A stretch of DNA of 51,429 nucleotides from an uncultured Bacteroidota bacterium. GTDB taxonomy: Bacteria > Bacteroidota > Bacteroidia > Flavobacteriales > Flavobacteriaceae. The stretch lies in NCBI GenBank assembly GCA_902554655.1, contig CACDPE010000006.1:1-51429 (forward strand), in the 5' to 3' direction. Of the stretch, positions 35,137-44,106 are shown piece after piece. Under the pieces are notes generated by a model, which saw nothing but the letters and a program-made list of their open reading frames with translations, did no database searches and was not told the origin of the DNA. The position numbers and the translations under genes were made by a program. Numbering within the stretch: the first letter of the stretch is position 1; the number at the start of each line of letters is the position of its first letter.

Positions 35137-35907
35137 CTAAAAATTATATTTCTTACCTTGTTCAGCTATATGAGAGTTTTGAAAAATTTCTGATGCTTCA
35201 ACTTTAAAGTATTCTAAATTCTTATAACGAGTAGAAAAATGTCCCATAAGTAGCATTTTAACATTGGCTTCGTTTGCAATTTTAGCAGCATCAACTGAGG
35301 TTGAATGTTTTGTTTTACGGGCAAGTAATTTATGTTGTTTCAAAAAAGTTGCTTCGTGATAAAGCAAATCAATATTTTTAATTTTCTCTACAATATTAGG
35401 ATTATATGCCGTATCTGAACAATAGGCATATTTAAATATTTTATCATTTAGAGTAATTGTAAATTTAAATGCATTACAAGCGATTCGATGGTCTAATTTA
35501 AAAGTTTCAACTTTTAAATGATTTTCGGAGTAAATTTCATCTTCTTCTTTGTCAATTTCTTTTATTATTAAGTCAAAGCTAGTCCAAGATTTACCATGCT
35601 TAAACATGGTGGTCAGAATTTCTTTAATTCCTCTGGGACCAAATAAATTAAGTGGTTTTATTCTACCTTTTCTATTCATTGTCGTAATTAGTCCAGGCAA
35701 ACCAAAATAATGATCACCATGTAAATGTGAAATAAATATGTTATTAATAGAACTTAGTTTAATTTGATATTTATTAAGTAAAGCTTGTGTAGCTTCACCA
35801 CAATCTATCAAACAAGTTTGATTTTTGTAAAAAAGCACCTGACTTGATTGATACTTATTCAACGTCATACTTGCTGAATAACATCCTAAAATCTGAATAT
35901 AACCCAT
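35137..35907 (-). CDS. rnz: Ribonuclease Z, shortened form
   Basis: Encodes 256 residues; usual flavobacterial RNase Z is near 300. Zinc motif HLHGDH (H61-H66), LDHR (D139-R141), CSDT (163-166) and LLMGHFSTRY are intact. Only about 22 residues separate HR and SDT, where homologues have roughly 45 more, the segment with a GPPPG-like and charged part. The arms that contact tRNA may be affected. It trims tRNA 3' ends; none of the three tRNAs here encodes CCA. It follows a 97-residue ORF with no gap. Confidence 0.88.
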   Translation of the reverse strand: MGYIQILGCYSASMTLNKYQSSQVLFYKNQTCLIDCGEATQALLNKYQIKLSSINNIFISHLHGDHYFGLPGLITTMNRKGRIKPLNLFGPRGIKEILTTMFKHGKSWTSFDLIIKEIDKEEDEIYSENHLKVETFKLDHRIACNAFKFTITLNDKIFKYAYCSDTAYNPNIVEKIKNIDLLYHEATFLKQHKLLARKTKHSTSVDAAKIANEANVKMLLMGHFSTRYKNLEYFKVEASEIFQNSHIAEQGKKYNF

Positions 35908-36201
35908 TTAGATATTTAAAGATCTTTCAATTTCTTCAATTTCAATAATATCCAATGCTTCCTGCAATGTTGGAGTTATATTATTGAAATTATCTAAAGT
36001 TAAGTTTTTGGAAATTAAAACTATAGATTTTTTATGTGTAGAATTATTATTTTGAATTTCTTTTAAAAAAATATGATCATGATCATAATCAGTTTCAAAT
36101 TGAATAACACAGTTATTATCATAATTTAAATCAAAAAAATCTTTAAGATCTTGTAGTTTAGTATTCTTATCAATTAAAAAAAAAATGTGAGATTTATTCA
36201 T
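35908..36201 (-). CDS. Conserved small protein between pyrB and rnz, function unknown
   Basis: Encodes 97 residues, with beta-strand-like N half (VIQFETDYDHDHIFLKEI) and the C-terminal block PTLQEALDIIEIEEIERSLNI. I recognise this tail as widespread in flavobacterial proteins encoded just upstream of rnz. The fold resembles an STAS-like layout, but that is a guess. Overlaps pyrB by 4 nt and abuts rnz, so it is in the same operon. Confidence 0.65.
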   Translation of the reverse strand: MNKSHIFFLIDKNTKLQDLKDFFDLNYDNNCVIQFETDYDHDHIFLKEIQNNNSTHKKSIVLISKNLTLDNFNNITPTLQEALDIIEIEEIERSLNI

Positions 36202-37124
36202 AATCTAGAGGCTAATAGATACATAACTGCCATTCTTATGGCTAATCCATTTTCAACCTGATCTAAAATAACTGTTTTACCTGAATCTATAACATCACTT
36301 GATAGCTCAACACCCCTGTTAATTGGGCCAGGATGAGTAATAATTATTTCTTTATTTAATTTTAATAGTTTTTTCTTATTTAATCCAAACTCTTTAGCAT
36401 ATTCTCTTGTGGATGGAAAATAACTTTGATTCATTCTTTCATTTTGAATCCTTAACATACTTGCAACATCACACCAATTTAATGCCAATTCAAAATTTTG
36501 CTCATAATCAACACCGAGCTTGTTAATGTATTTTGGAATTAAACTTTTTGGGCCACAAACTTTTACTTCCGCACCTAATTTTTTGAATGCAAAAATATTT
36601 GACAAAGCTACTCTAGAATGCAGAATATCACCAACAATTACAATTTTTTTACCATTTAAATCATTAAGACTTTCAACAAGTGTAAATGAATCTAATAAAG
36701 CCTGCGTGGGATGCTCGTGACATCCATCACCAGCATTAACAATGCAAGAATCTATATTATTTGCTAAAAAAACACTAGCTCCAGGACTAGGATGTCTCAT
36801 TACTACCATATCAACTTTCATTGACAAGATATTATTTACTGTATCTGCTAAAGTTTCACCTTTACTTATTGAAGAAGATGATGATGAAAAATTTACTATA
36901 TCAGCACTAAGTCTTTTTTGTGCTAATTCAAAAGATATTTTTGTTCTAGTGCTATTTTCAAAAAATAAATTAGCTATTGTTATATCCCTTAAACTTGGTA
37001 CCTTTTTTATTTTTCTATTTATAACCTCTTTAAAATTTCTTGCCGTTTCAAAAATCAAGTAAATATCATCTTCATTTAGATATTTAATACCAAGTAGGTT
37101 TGAAACAGATAACTTATTTGCCAT
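36198..37124 (-). CDS. pyrB: Aspartate carbamoyltransferase catalytic subunit
   Basis: Encodes 308 residues. STRTKISFELAQKRL (carbamoyl-phosphate loop), HPSPGASVF, HPTQALLDSFTLVE, GDILHSRVALSN, and HPGPINRGVEL are diagnostic. It condenses aspartate and carbamoyl phosphate in pyrimidine synthesis. No PyrI is present. It overlaps pyrR by 11 nt, the classic pyrR-pyrB arrangement. Confidence 0.96.
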   Translation of the reverse strand: MANKLSVSNLLGIKYLNEDDIYLIFETARNFKEVINRKIKKVPSLRDITIANLFFENSTRTKISFELAQKRLSADIVNFSSSSSSISKGETLADTVNNILSMKVDMVVMRHPSPGASVFLANNIDSCIVNAGDGCHEHPTQALLDSFTLVESLNDLNGKKIVIVGDILHSRVALSNIFAFKKLGAEVKVCGPKSLIPKYINKLGVDYEQNFELALNWCDVASMLRIQNERMNQSYFPSTREYAKEFGLNKKKLLKLNKEIIITHPGPINRGVELSSDVIDSGKTVILDQVENGLAIRMAVMYLLASRL

Positions 37125-37674
37125 TCTTTATATATAAATAAACAGAATCTTCTCCATCAATTTCCTTCCATTTAACAGTAACTCTTTGATTATTTATAGC
37201 ATCTACTTGACAACCACAATAATCAGGTTGAATAGGTAAATGTCTAGAAAATCTTCTATCAATTAAACTTAATAATTCAACTCTAGCTGGTCTTCCGAAT
37301 GATTGAAGGGCAGATAGGGCAGCTGTTACACTTCTTCCTGTATAAAGTACATCATCAATCAAAACAACTGTCTTGTTTTCTATAATAAAATCAATAGAGG
37401 TTTTATTAGCATTTAAAACTTTATTTTCTCTACCAAAGTCATCTCTAAAAAAGGTAATATCTAAAAAACCTAATTTAATATCCTTAATATCATGACTTGA
37501 TTCTAATAAATATTTGATTTTTTTCGAAAGAATTTTTCCTCTAGGTTGAATACCAATTAAAACAGTATTTGAAAAGTCATTGTGATTTTCAAATAATTGA
37601 CTAGCTAACCGATTTAAAATTAAGGAAAGTTTTGAGGCGTCTAAGATTTTTTTGTTTAAGTCTACGCTCATCAA
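37114..37674 (-). CDS. pyrR: Bifunctional pyrimidine operon regulator / uracil phosphoribosyltransferase
   Basis: Encodes 186 residues. PRPP loop VVLIDDVLYTGRSVTAAL, GIQPRGKILSKKI, and DRRFSRHLPIQPDYCG. PyrR binds pyrimidine-operon mRNA to promote attenuation when UMP is high. I saw no antiterminator/terminator in the short upstream gap (37675-37711) so the RNA-binding role is uncertain. It is the first gene of the operon pyrR-pyrB-ORF-rnz-pdxH-sixA-ppk1-ppx. The start could be either of two adjacent ATGs. Confidence 0.92.
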   Translation of the reverse strand: MMSVDLNKKILDASKLSLILNRLASQLFENHNDFSNTVLIGIQPRGKILSKKIKYLLESSHDIKDIKLGFLDITFFRDDFGRENKVLNANKTSIDFIIENKTVVLIDDVLYTGRSVTAALSALQSFGRPARVELLSLIDRRFSRHLPIQPDYCGCQVDAINNQRVTVKWKEIDGEDSVYLYIKNGK

Positions 37675-37711
37675 AGCGCAAATCTAATAAAAAATTACAA
37701 ATCACAAAAAA

Positions 37712-38959
37712 TTATACTTTGATTCTTTCTGATAACTTCTTATAAGTTCCATTATTAAGTTTATCTCTGATAGCAGTAAAAGCATCTAATGTTTCATTAA
37801 TATCATCAGAATTATGTGTTGAAGTAGGTATTAGCCTAAGTAGAATTAACCCTTTTGGAATAACAGGGTAAACAACTATTGAGCAAAAAATGTTATACTT
37901 TTCTCTTAAATCTTTAACTAAAACCATTGCTTCAGGGACATCTCCCTTTAAAAAAACAGGTGTAACACAACTTTGAGTGCTTCCAATATCAAAACCTCTT
38001 TCAACTAAGCCATTTTGAAGCATTTTCACATTTTTCCACAGATTTTCTCTAAGTTGTGGAGTGTTTTTTAGCAATTCTAATCTTTTGAGCGCTCCAGCAA
38101 CTAATTGCATTTGTAAAGATTTTGCAAACATTTGAGATCTCATATTATATTTAAGATACTTTACAACTTCGCTTGAACCGGCAACAAAAGCACCTGTTGA
38201 AGCCAATGATTTGGCAAATGTTGCAAAATATACATCAATTTCATCCTGGACACCTTGTTCTTCACCAGCTCCAGCGCCAGTTTTACCAAGAGTTCCAAAG
38301 CCATGTGCATCATCAACTAAAAGCCTAAAGTCATATTTTTCTTTAAGTTTTACAATTTCTTTGATTTTTCCTTGTTCGCCTCTCATTCCAAAAACACCTT
38401 CAGAAATTACTAATATTCCACCACCAGTTTTTTCAATAATATTTTGCGCTCTAACTAAGTTTTTTTCAAGACTTTCTATATCATTGTGTTGAAATGTAAA
38501 TCTTTTACCAACATGTAATCGAACTCCATCTACAATGCATGCATGAGAATCAATATCATATACAATGACATCATTTTTAGAAACTAAAGTGTCAACTATT
38601 GATAAAATTCCTTGATATCCAAAATTTAATACATAAGCAGCATCTTTACTTACAAATTCGGCTAGTTGCTTTTCAAGTATTTCATGTAAATCTGTGTGTC
38701 CTGACATCATTCTGGCACCCATTGGATATGCAGAACCATACTCTTTACCAGCTTCAGCATCAACTTTTCTTACTTCGGGATGATTAGATAAACCCAAATA
38801 ATCATTTACGCTCCAAGTAATCACTTCTTTTCCATTAAATTTCATTCTGTTAGAAATCTGTCCCTCAAGTTTTGGAAAAACAAAATAACCTTCAGCAACT
38901 GAAGCCCATTTACCCAGAGGACCCATGTTTTTTAAAAATTTTTCAAATAAATCTGCCAT
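37712..38959 (-). CDS. Alpha-oxoamine synthase family; probable cysteate fatty-acyltransferase (sulfonolipid)
   Basis: Encodes 415 residues, PLP fold-type I. DDAHGFGTLGKTGAG and the PLP Lys in FATFAKSLAS, with SDS-like SGHTDLHEILEKQLAEF. It belongs to the KBL/AONS/serine-palmitoyltransferase group. The opening MGPLGKWASVAEGYFVFPKLEG is that of the flavobacterial subgroup thought to join cysteate with an acyl chain to start capnine-type sulfonolipid synthesis. It overlaps the cysteine-synthase-like gene by one base, which supports that reading. Alternatives are serine palmitoyltransferase or AONS. Confidence 0.78.
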   Translation of the reverse strand: MADLFEKFLKNMGPLGKWASVAEGYFVFPKLEGQISNRMKFNGKEVITWSVNDYLGLSNHPEVRKVDAEAGKEYGSAYPMGARMMSGHTDLHEILEKQLAEFVSKDAAYVLNFGYQGILSIVDTLVSKNDVIVYDIDSHACIVDGVRLHVGKRFTFQHNDIESLEKNLVRAQNIIEKTGGGILVISEGVFGMRGEQGKIKEIVKLKEKYDFRLLVDDAHGFGTLGKTGAGAGEEQGVQDEIDVYFATFAKSLASTGAFVAGSSEVVKYLKYNMRSQMFAKSLQMQLVAGALKRLELLKNTPQLRENLWKNVKMLQNGLVERGFDIGSTQSCVTPVFLKGDVPEAMVLVKDLREKYNIFCSIVVYPVIPKGLILLRLIPTSTHNSDDINETLDAFTAIRDKLNNGTYKKLSERIKV

Positions 38960-39999
38960 TATCTTATGAATTCAATTTGTGATTCTTGTTCGTCTTTAGC
39001 TTTTATAGAAAATCCTTGATTTTTCATCCACTCATCACTGTATATTTTACTCATATATCTTGACCCATGATCACAAAAAACAGTTACTACAACGCTATTA
39101 TCATCAAAAAAATTTGATTTATTTAACTGTTTAATAGCTTGCATACATGCACCAGAAGTATAGCCAACAAATATACCTTCTTTTTCAGCAATTTTTCTTG
39201 AATAGATAGCACTTTCTTCATCACTAACTTTTTCGTAGTGGTCAATAACTTTAAAATCTGTTGAAGTTGGAATAAGATTTTTTCCTAATCCCTCAATTCT
39301 ATAAGGATATATTTCATTTTCATCAAACTCTCCAGTTTCATGAAATTTTTTCAGAACTGATCCGTAAGCATCTACTCCTATAATTTTAATTTTAGAATTT
39401 TTTTCTTTTAAAAACCTTCCTATTCCAGAGATCGTACCACCAGTTCCACTACTAGCTATTAAATGAGTAATTTTTCCAGATGTTTGTTCCCATATTTCTG
39501 GACCAGTTGTGGAATAGTGAGCATCAATATTTAGTTCATTAAAATATTGATTAATATAGATGGAATCTTTAATTTCTTCATTTAATCTTTTAGCAACTTG
39601 ATAATATGATCTTTTATCATCAGCAGCAACATTTGCTGGACAAACATAGACCTTTGCACCCATCGATTTTAACATATCAATTTTGTCTGTAGATGATTTT
39701 GAAGAAACAGCAACTATACATTTATATCCTTTGACCATAGAAACCATGGATAAACTGAAACCAGTATTTCCAGATGTAGTCTCTATAATTGTTGTTCTTT
39801 TATCAATTAAGCCTTTTTTTTCTGCTGACTCAATTATATGTAGCGCAATTCTATCTTTATTAGAGTGACCTGGATTAAATGCCTCATATTTAGCATAATA
39901 TGAACCTTTAAAATCTTTAACAATTCTATTTAATCTAATTAATGGTGTATTACCAATTAATGATAGGATATTTCTGTGAGCATCTATTTTATTTTTCAT
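38959..39999 (-). CDS. Cysteine-synthase-fold PLP enzyme; probable cysteate synthase
   Basis: Encodes 346 residues, PLP fold-type [26 protein letters not shown] (the PLP Lys in SNKDR, cysteine synthases have SVKDR), [26 protein letters not shown]. The gene is joined to the acyltransferase gene by a one-base overlap. With that partner the likely reaction is sulfite plus O-phosphoserine (or serine) to cysteate; alternatively it is cysteine synthase or cystathionine beta-synthase. Confidence 0.75.
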   Translation of the reverse strand: MKNKIDAHRNILSLIGNTPLIRLNRIVKDFKGSYYAKYEAFNPGHSNKDRIALHIIESAEKKGLIDKRTTIIETTSGNTGFSLSMVSMVKGYKCIVAVSSKSSTDKIDMLKSMGAKVYVCPANVAADDKRSYYQVAKRLNEEIKDSIYINQYFNELNIDAHYSTTGPEIWEQTSGKITHLIASSGTGGTISGIGRFLKEKNSKIKIIGVDAYGSVLKKFHETGEFDENEIYPYRIEGLGKNLIPTSTDFKVIDHYEKVSDEESAIYSRKIAEKEGIFVGYTSGACMQAIKQLNKSNFFDDNSVVVTVFCDHGSRYMSKIYSDEWMKNQGFSIKAKDEQESQIEFIR

Positions 40000-40023
40000 G
40001 CACCATTTTGAACATCACTGCGC

Positions 40024-40052
40024 AAAAATACATCAAATTATTGTTTTTGATG
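40024..40052 (-). terminator. Weak intrinsic terminator after threonine aldolase gene
   Basis: On the minus strand CATCAAA pairs with TTTGATG (7 bp, 8-nt loop), followed by TATTTTT. It lies 7 nt after the ltaE stop (40059) and ahead of the cysteate-synthase-like gene, which may therefore have its own promoter. Confidence 0.4.
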
Positions 40053-40058
40053 AATTTT

Positions 40059-41093
40059 TTAAAAATTGTAATGAATTTTATCTATAAATTCAAGAAAATA
40101 TTCATGCTGATCCTGATTATAGTCTAAGTGAGTTACTACTCTTAATTTATTATCACCCATACTTATGATTTCAATTCCATTCTCAGATAATTTATTTTGA
40201 AAAATAGATGAGGAAAATTTTTCATCTAATTCAAAAATTACAATATTGGTTTCTACAGGTTCTACATTTTTAATGTAATCTAGTTTACTTAGAGCATCAC
40301 CAATTTCTTTAGCTTTAAGATGATCATCTTTAAGTCTATTAATGTTATTGTCTAAGGCATAAATTCCGCAGGCAGCTAGGAATCCTGATTGCCTCATTCC
40401 ACCACCAAGAATTTTTCTAATTTTCAAGGCATTTTCAAAATATTGAGATGAAGTGAGAAGAAGTGATCCTACTGGACAACCTAATCCCTTAGAAAGACAA
40501 ACAGAAATTGTATCGAAGAGTTTTCCATATTCTTTTAGATTAATTTTATTCTTTACGAAAGCATTCCAAATTCTTGCACCATCCAGATGAAAGAAGAGGT
40601 TGTTTTCATCACATATTTTCTTAATTTTTTTCAACTCGGTAATATCCCAGCATGCTCCACCACCTTTATTAGTTGTATTCTCAATACAAACTAAACTAGT
40701 TTTAGGACTATGGTAGAAATCTGGAGGATTTATAGACTTTACAACATCTTCAACACTAAATAATCCTCTATCACCATCAATCAATTTACAAGAAACACCA
40801 GAGTTAAAACTTACTCCTCCACCCTCATAATTATAAACATGAGCATATTTACTGCAAATAAGTTGATCTCCTGGATTTGTTAAAATTTTTATTGCCGTCT
40901 GATTTGTCATAGTTCCGGATGGAAAAAACAGTGCTTTTTCCATACCAAAAAGATTTGCAACCTTCTCCTCTAATTCATTCACAGTAGGGTCTTCCTTAAA
41001 AACATCATCTCCAACATGAGCTTTAAACATAGCTTCCATCATACCTTGAGTTGGTTTTGTTACTGTATCACTAATTAAATTCACATTAATCAT
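40059..41093 (-). CDS. ltaE: Low-specificity L-threonine aldolase
   Basis: Encodes 344 residues, PLP fold-type I. LISDTVTKPTQGM, GDDVFKEDPTVNELE, FFPSGTMTNQTAI, ENTTNKGGG, HLDGARIWNAF, and the PLP Lys in CLSKGLGCPVGS. It splits threonine (and beta-hydroxy amino acids) into glycine and an aldehyde. Its neighbours on both sides point in different directions, and it appears to be a single-gene unit. Confidence 0.9.
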   Translation of the reverse strand: MINVNLISDTVTKPTQGMMEAMFKAHVGDDVFKEDPTVNELEEKVANLFGMEKALFFPSGTMTNQTAIKILTNPGDQLICSKYAHVYNYEGGGVSFNSGVSCKLIDGDRGLFSVEDVVKSINPPDFYHSPKTSLVCIENTTNKGGGACWDITELKKIKKICDENNLFFHLDGARIWNAFVKNKINLKEYGKLFDTISVCLSKGLGCPVGSLLLTSSQYFENALKIRKILGGGMRQSGFLAACGIYALDNNINRLKDDHLKAKEIGDALSKLDYIKNVEPVETNIVIFELDEKFSSSIFQNKLSENGIEIISMGDNKLRVVTHLDYNQDQHEYFLEFIDKIHYNF

Positions 41094-41161
41094 TATTCAA
41101 GTATTTATATCTTAATTAATTAAATATAGTTTATGATTAATATTAAAACAATTAATTTATT

Positions 41162-41169
41162 TAATTTTG
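41162..41169 (+). promoter_or_regulatory. Promoter -7 box of prfB
   Basis: TAATTTTG is an exact TAnnTTTG, ending 7 bp before the TTG start at 41177. The -33 element is not clear. If used, prfB mRNA would be practically leaderless. Confidence 0.35.
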
Positions 41170-41176
41170 GTATGTT

Positions 41177-42266
41177 TTGATTACTACTGATAATATTAAA
41201 AATTTAATTCTACGTCTAGGGTCCCTAAGACGGTATCTTTGACTTAGAAAGTAAAAGAATTGAAATCTCAAATCTCGAAGAAAAAACACTTAATCCTGAC
41301 TTCTGGAATGACAATTCCCAGGCCCAAATTATTTTAAAAAAAATAAAATCAATAAAAGACTGGGTGGTTGGTTTTGAACTAGCAGAATCATTATGCGATG
41401 AGCTTGAGATCACTTATGAATATTTTAAAAACAAGGAAGTTTCTGAGGATAGTTTAACAGAAATTTATGAAAAATGTAAAAAGACACTTGAAGAACTAGA
41501 GTTTAAAAACATGCTATCATCTGAGGGTGATGAATTATCATCCGTGTTGCAAATAACCGCAGGTGCTGGTGGTACTGAAAGTTGTGATTGGGCTAGTATG
41601 TTAACTAGAATGTATATGATGTGGTGTGAAAAAAGAGGATTTAAAACAAAACAACTTAATTTAGTTGATGGAGATGTCGCAGGTATAAAAACAATTACAA
41701 TTGAAATTCAAGGTGATTATTCATTTGGATGGTTAAAAGGCGAAAATGGTGTTCATAGACTAGTAAGAATATCACCTTTTGACAGTAATGCAAAAAGACA
41801 TACTTCATTTGCCTCAGTTTATGTATATCCACTGGTTGATGAAAGTATAGAGATAGAAATTAACAATTCTGAAATTGAATGGGACACTATGAGATCAAGT
41901 GGAGCAGGTGGACAGAGTGTAAATAAAATTGAAACAGCTGTTAGATTAAAGCATATTCCAACTGGGATTATTATTGAAAACTCAGAAACAAGATCACAAC
42001 TTGATAATAAAAATAAAGCATTACTTCTACTTAAATCTCAACTTTATGAAATTGAGTTAAATAAAAAACTAGAGGCCAGAAAAAAAATTGAGGATAACAA
42101 GAAAAAAATTGAATGGGGATCACAAATAAGAAATTATGTTCTTCATCCCTATAAAATGGTTAAAGATGTAAGAACCAGTACTGAAATTGGAGATGCTTCA
42201 TCTGTTTTAGATGGTAATATTGATCCCTTTCTTAAATCCTTTTTAATGTCAAATAATGAGGATTAA
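41177..42266 (+). CDS. prfB: Peptide chain release factor 2 (programmed +1 frameshift)
   Basis: The gene is read in two frames. The first runs from TTG 41177 through 21 codons (ITTDNIKNLILRLGSLRRYL) to a UGA stop at 41240; the second continues from GAC at 41241 to 42266. Joined it gives 362 residues, the family length. The catalytic GGQ is in SGAGGQSVNKIE. Tripeptide anticodon region SPFD replaces the SPF motif. It releases peptides at UAA and UGA. Low release factor 2 leaves UGA undecoded, so the shift is autoregulatory. No SD-like stimulator of E. coli type is present. Confidence 0.95.
41231..41243 (+). other. prfB programmed frameshift site
   Basis: CGG TAT CTT TGA C. The CTT codon (41237-41239) sits in the P site with in-frame TGA after it and C next. 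The +1 slip reads GAC. The heptamer CTTTGAC is the conserved bacterial site, but the upstream AGGGGG of E. coli is AGACGG here. Confidence 0.9.
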
Positions 42267-42292
42267 AATTAAATAAGTAAAAAAATTAAGAG

Positions 42293-42445
42293 CTATTTTT
42301 TCTTTCTTTCCTTGAGCCATTCGAAGAAAGAACCAGTTACCCAGTATGGTATGATAAAACCTAAAAGAAGAATCATTAGCCAGAAGCCCATAGTTAGGAT
42401 GGTCATAAATATTAAGAAACCTAAGTACTGATCGAATTCAAACAT
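42293..42445 (-). CDS. Tiny membrane protein (50 aa), function unknown
   Basis: Encodes 50 residues: MFEFDQYLGFLIF then TILTMGFWLMILLLGFIIPYWV, a single (possibly hairpin) hydrophobic segment, and a basic tail KERKKK. ATG at 42445 and stop TAG at 42293. Only the minus strand is open. Good composition for a bitopic membrane protein. It sits alone between prfB and the fumC promoter region. Confidence 0.6.
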   Translation of the reverse strand: MFEFDQYLGFLIFMTILTMGFWLMILLLGFIIPYWVTGSFFEWLKERKKK

Positions 42446-42522
42446 ATTACAAAGATAACCATATAATTAATATTTTAAAAGGTTAGAAAATACTTTATCA
42501 ACATATTTAAATCAGTATTTTG

Positions 42523-42530
42523 TAAATTTG
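42523..42530 (+). promoter_or_regulatory. Promoter -7 box of fumC
   Basis: TAAATTTG, exact TAnnTTTG, 17 nt before the ATG at 42548. No convincing -33 element is seen. Downstream is a short leader. Confidence 0.4.
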
Positions 42531-42547
42531 TATTATAAATTAAATTA

Positions 42548-43930
42548 ATGAAGTATAGAACAGAATCTGATACTCTTGGAGAAGTAAAAATTCCAGAAAA
42601 TTCACTTTGGGGTCCTCAAACTCAAAGATCGATTGAAAATTTCAAGATTGGTAAACCAAGTTCAATGCCAATTGAAATTATAAAAGCATACTCTATACTT
42701 AAAAAATCATGTGCACAGGCTAATCATGAATCAAAAATTCTTGATAACAAAAAAATGAAATTGATAAGTGAAGTATGTGATGAAATATTAGAAGGAGCTC
42801 ATGATAATGAATTTCCTTTAGTCATATGGCAAACAGGATCTGGTACACAAACAAACATGAATGTTAATGAGGTAATTTCTAATAGGGCAAATATTATTTT
42901 AGGAAAAACTTTACTTGATGATAAATTTTTAAAAGCAAATGATGATGTTAATATGTCTCAATCTTCGAATGATTCTTTTCCAACAGCAATAAACATAGCC
43001 GTTACGAAGCTTTTACTTGAAAAAACAATAGTGTCAATTGAAAATTTTATAAAAACTCTAAATTCAAAGGTTAATGAATTCAGTAAAGATGTTAAAATTG
43101 GAAGAACTCATCTTATGGATGCCACTCCCTTAACTTTGGGGCAAGAGTTTTCAGGTTATGAATCACAAATATCTCATGGATTAAAATCTCTTAAAAACAG
43201 TCTCTCTCATATAAAAGAATTAGCAATCGGAGGAACAGCTGTTGGGACTGGCTTAAACACTCCATTAAATTTTGATAAAATAGTTGTTAAGAACATATGT
43301 AATCAAACAAACATTGACTTTAAACCTGCAAAAAATAAATTTGAATCTATCGCTTCAAATGATGCATTAGTTGAAACACATGGAGCATTAAAACAAATAG
43401 CAGTTTCTTTATTTAAAATAGCAAATGACATCAGGTTACTTGGAAGTGGTCCAAGATCAGGATTTGCAGAACTAATACTTCCATCAAATGAGCCAGGAAG
43501 TTCTATAATGCCAGGAAAGGTAAACCCAACTCAGTGTGAAGCTCTATCAATGGTATGTACTCAAATAATGGGTAATGATAGTACTGTAACTATCGCAGGA
43601 AGTCAAGGGCATCTTGAATTAAATGTTTTTAAACCTGTACTTGCTCACAAACTTATTGAATCTGCCCATTTAATTGCTGATGCTTGCGATAGTTTTAATG
43701 AAAACTGTTTGAAAGGATTGAAGGCTAATAAGAACAAAATTAAAGAGCATTTAAATAACTCATTGATGTTGGTAACCGCATTAAATAAAAAAATAGGATA
43801 TTATAAAGCTGCAGAAATAGCAAATAATGCTCATAAAAACGGAACAACACTCAAAATCGAGGCATTAAAATCTGGATATCTGAGTGAAAAAGAATTTGAT
43901 GAATGGGTAAATCCAGAAAAGATGATCTAA
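42548..43930 (+). CDS. fumC: Fumarate hydratase class II
   Basis: Encodes 460 residues. [54 protein letters not shown], and [16 protein letters not shown] (catalytic loop Ser in GSSxMPxKxN). It interconverts fumarate and malate in the TCA cycle without an iron-sulfur cluster. Its stop overlaps the stop of a small opposite-strand gene. Confidence 0.96.
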   Translation: MKYRTESDTLGEVKIPENSLWGPQTQRSIENFKIGKPSSMPIEIIKAYSILKKSCAQANHESKILDNKKMKLISEVCDEILEGAHDNEFPLVIWQTGSGTQTNMNVNEVISNRANIILGKTLLDDKFLKANDDVNMSQSSNDSFPTAINIAVTKLLLEKTIVSIENFIKTLNSKVNEFSKDVKIGRTHLMDATPLTLGQEFSGYESQISHGLKSLKNSLSHIKELAIGGTAVGTGLNTPLNFDKIVVKNICNQTNIDFKPAKNKFESIASNDALVETHGALKQIAVSLFKIANDIRLLGSGPRSGFAELILPSNEPGSSIMPGKVNPTQCEALSMVCTQIMGNDSTVTIAGSQGHLELNVFKPVLAHKLIESAHLIADACDSFNENCLKGLKANKNKIKEHLNNSLMLVTALNKKIGYYKAAEIANNAHKNGTTLKIEALKSGYLSEKEFDEWVNPEKMI

Positions 43931-44106
43931 ATTCTTCCTTTTAAAGCATTGAATGCCCAACCGATTGCTATAAAACCTACTCCAACTACTGAAAATCCAA
44001 TAGCATATTCAGGGTATTTTAAAACACCTAAAAGAATTAATACAATTCCTAAAAGTGTTAATATAAAAGAAGCCCAAGCAAAGATTGAATTTTTATTAAG
44101 ACTCAT
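43927..44106 (-). CDS. Small two-helix membrane protein (CAL67264-like)
   Basis: Encodes 59 residues ([14 protein letters not shown] start). Two hydrophobic helices, about 8-28 and 35-53, separated by KYPEY, then [10 protein letters not shown]. This is the pattern of the small flavobacterial membrane family annotated as CAL67264. Its ATG overlaps the 3' end of the CPBP gene by 11 nt, so it is translated from the same message. It converges with fumC. Confidence 0.65.
   Translation of the reverse strand: MSLNKNSIFAWASFILTLLGIVLILLGVLKYPEYAIGFSVVGVGFIAIGWAFNALKGRI

Noticed and set aside
36742-37062. Rightward 106-residue frame inside pyrB
   Set aside because: Shadow of a highly conserved gene; low-complexity translation.
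37675-37711. PyrR-type attenuator before pyrR
   Set aside because: The 37-bp gap is too short for an antiterminator-terminator pair and shows no stable hairpin.
38211-38492. Rightward 93-residue frame inside the acyltransferase gene
   Set aside because: Opposite-strand shadow of a well-conserved PLP enzyme; no family features.
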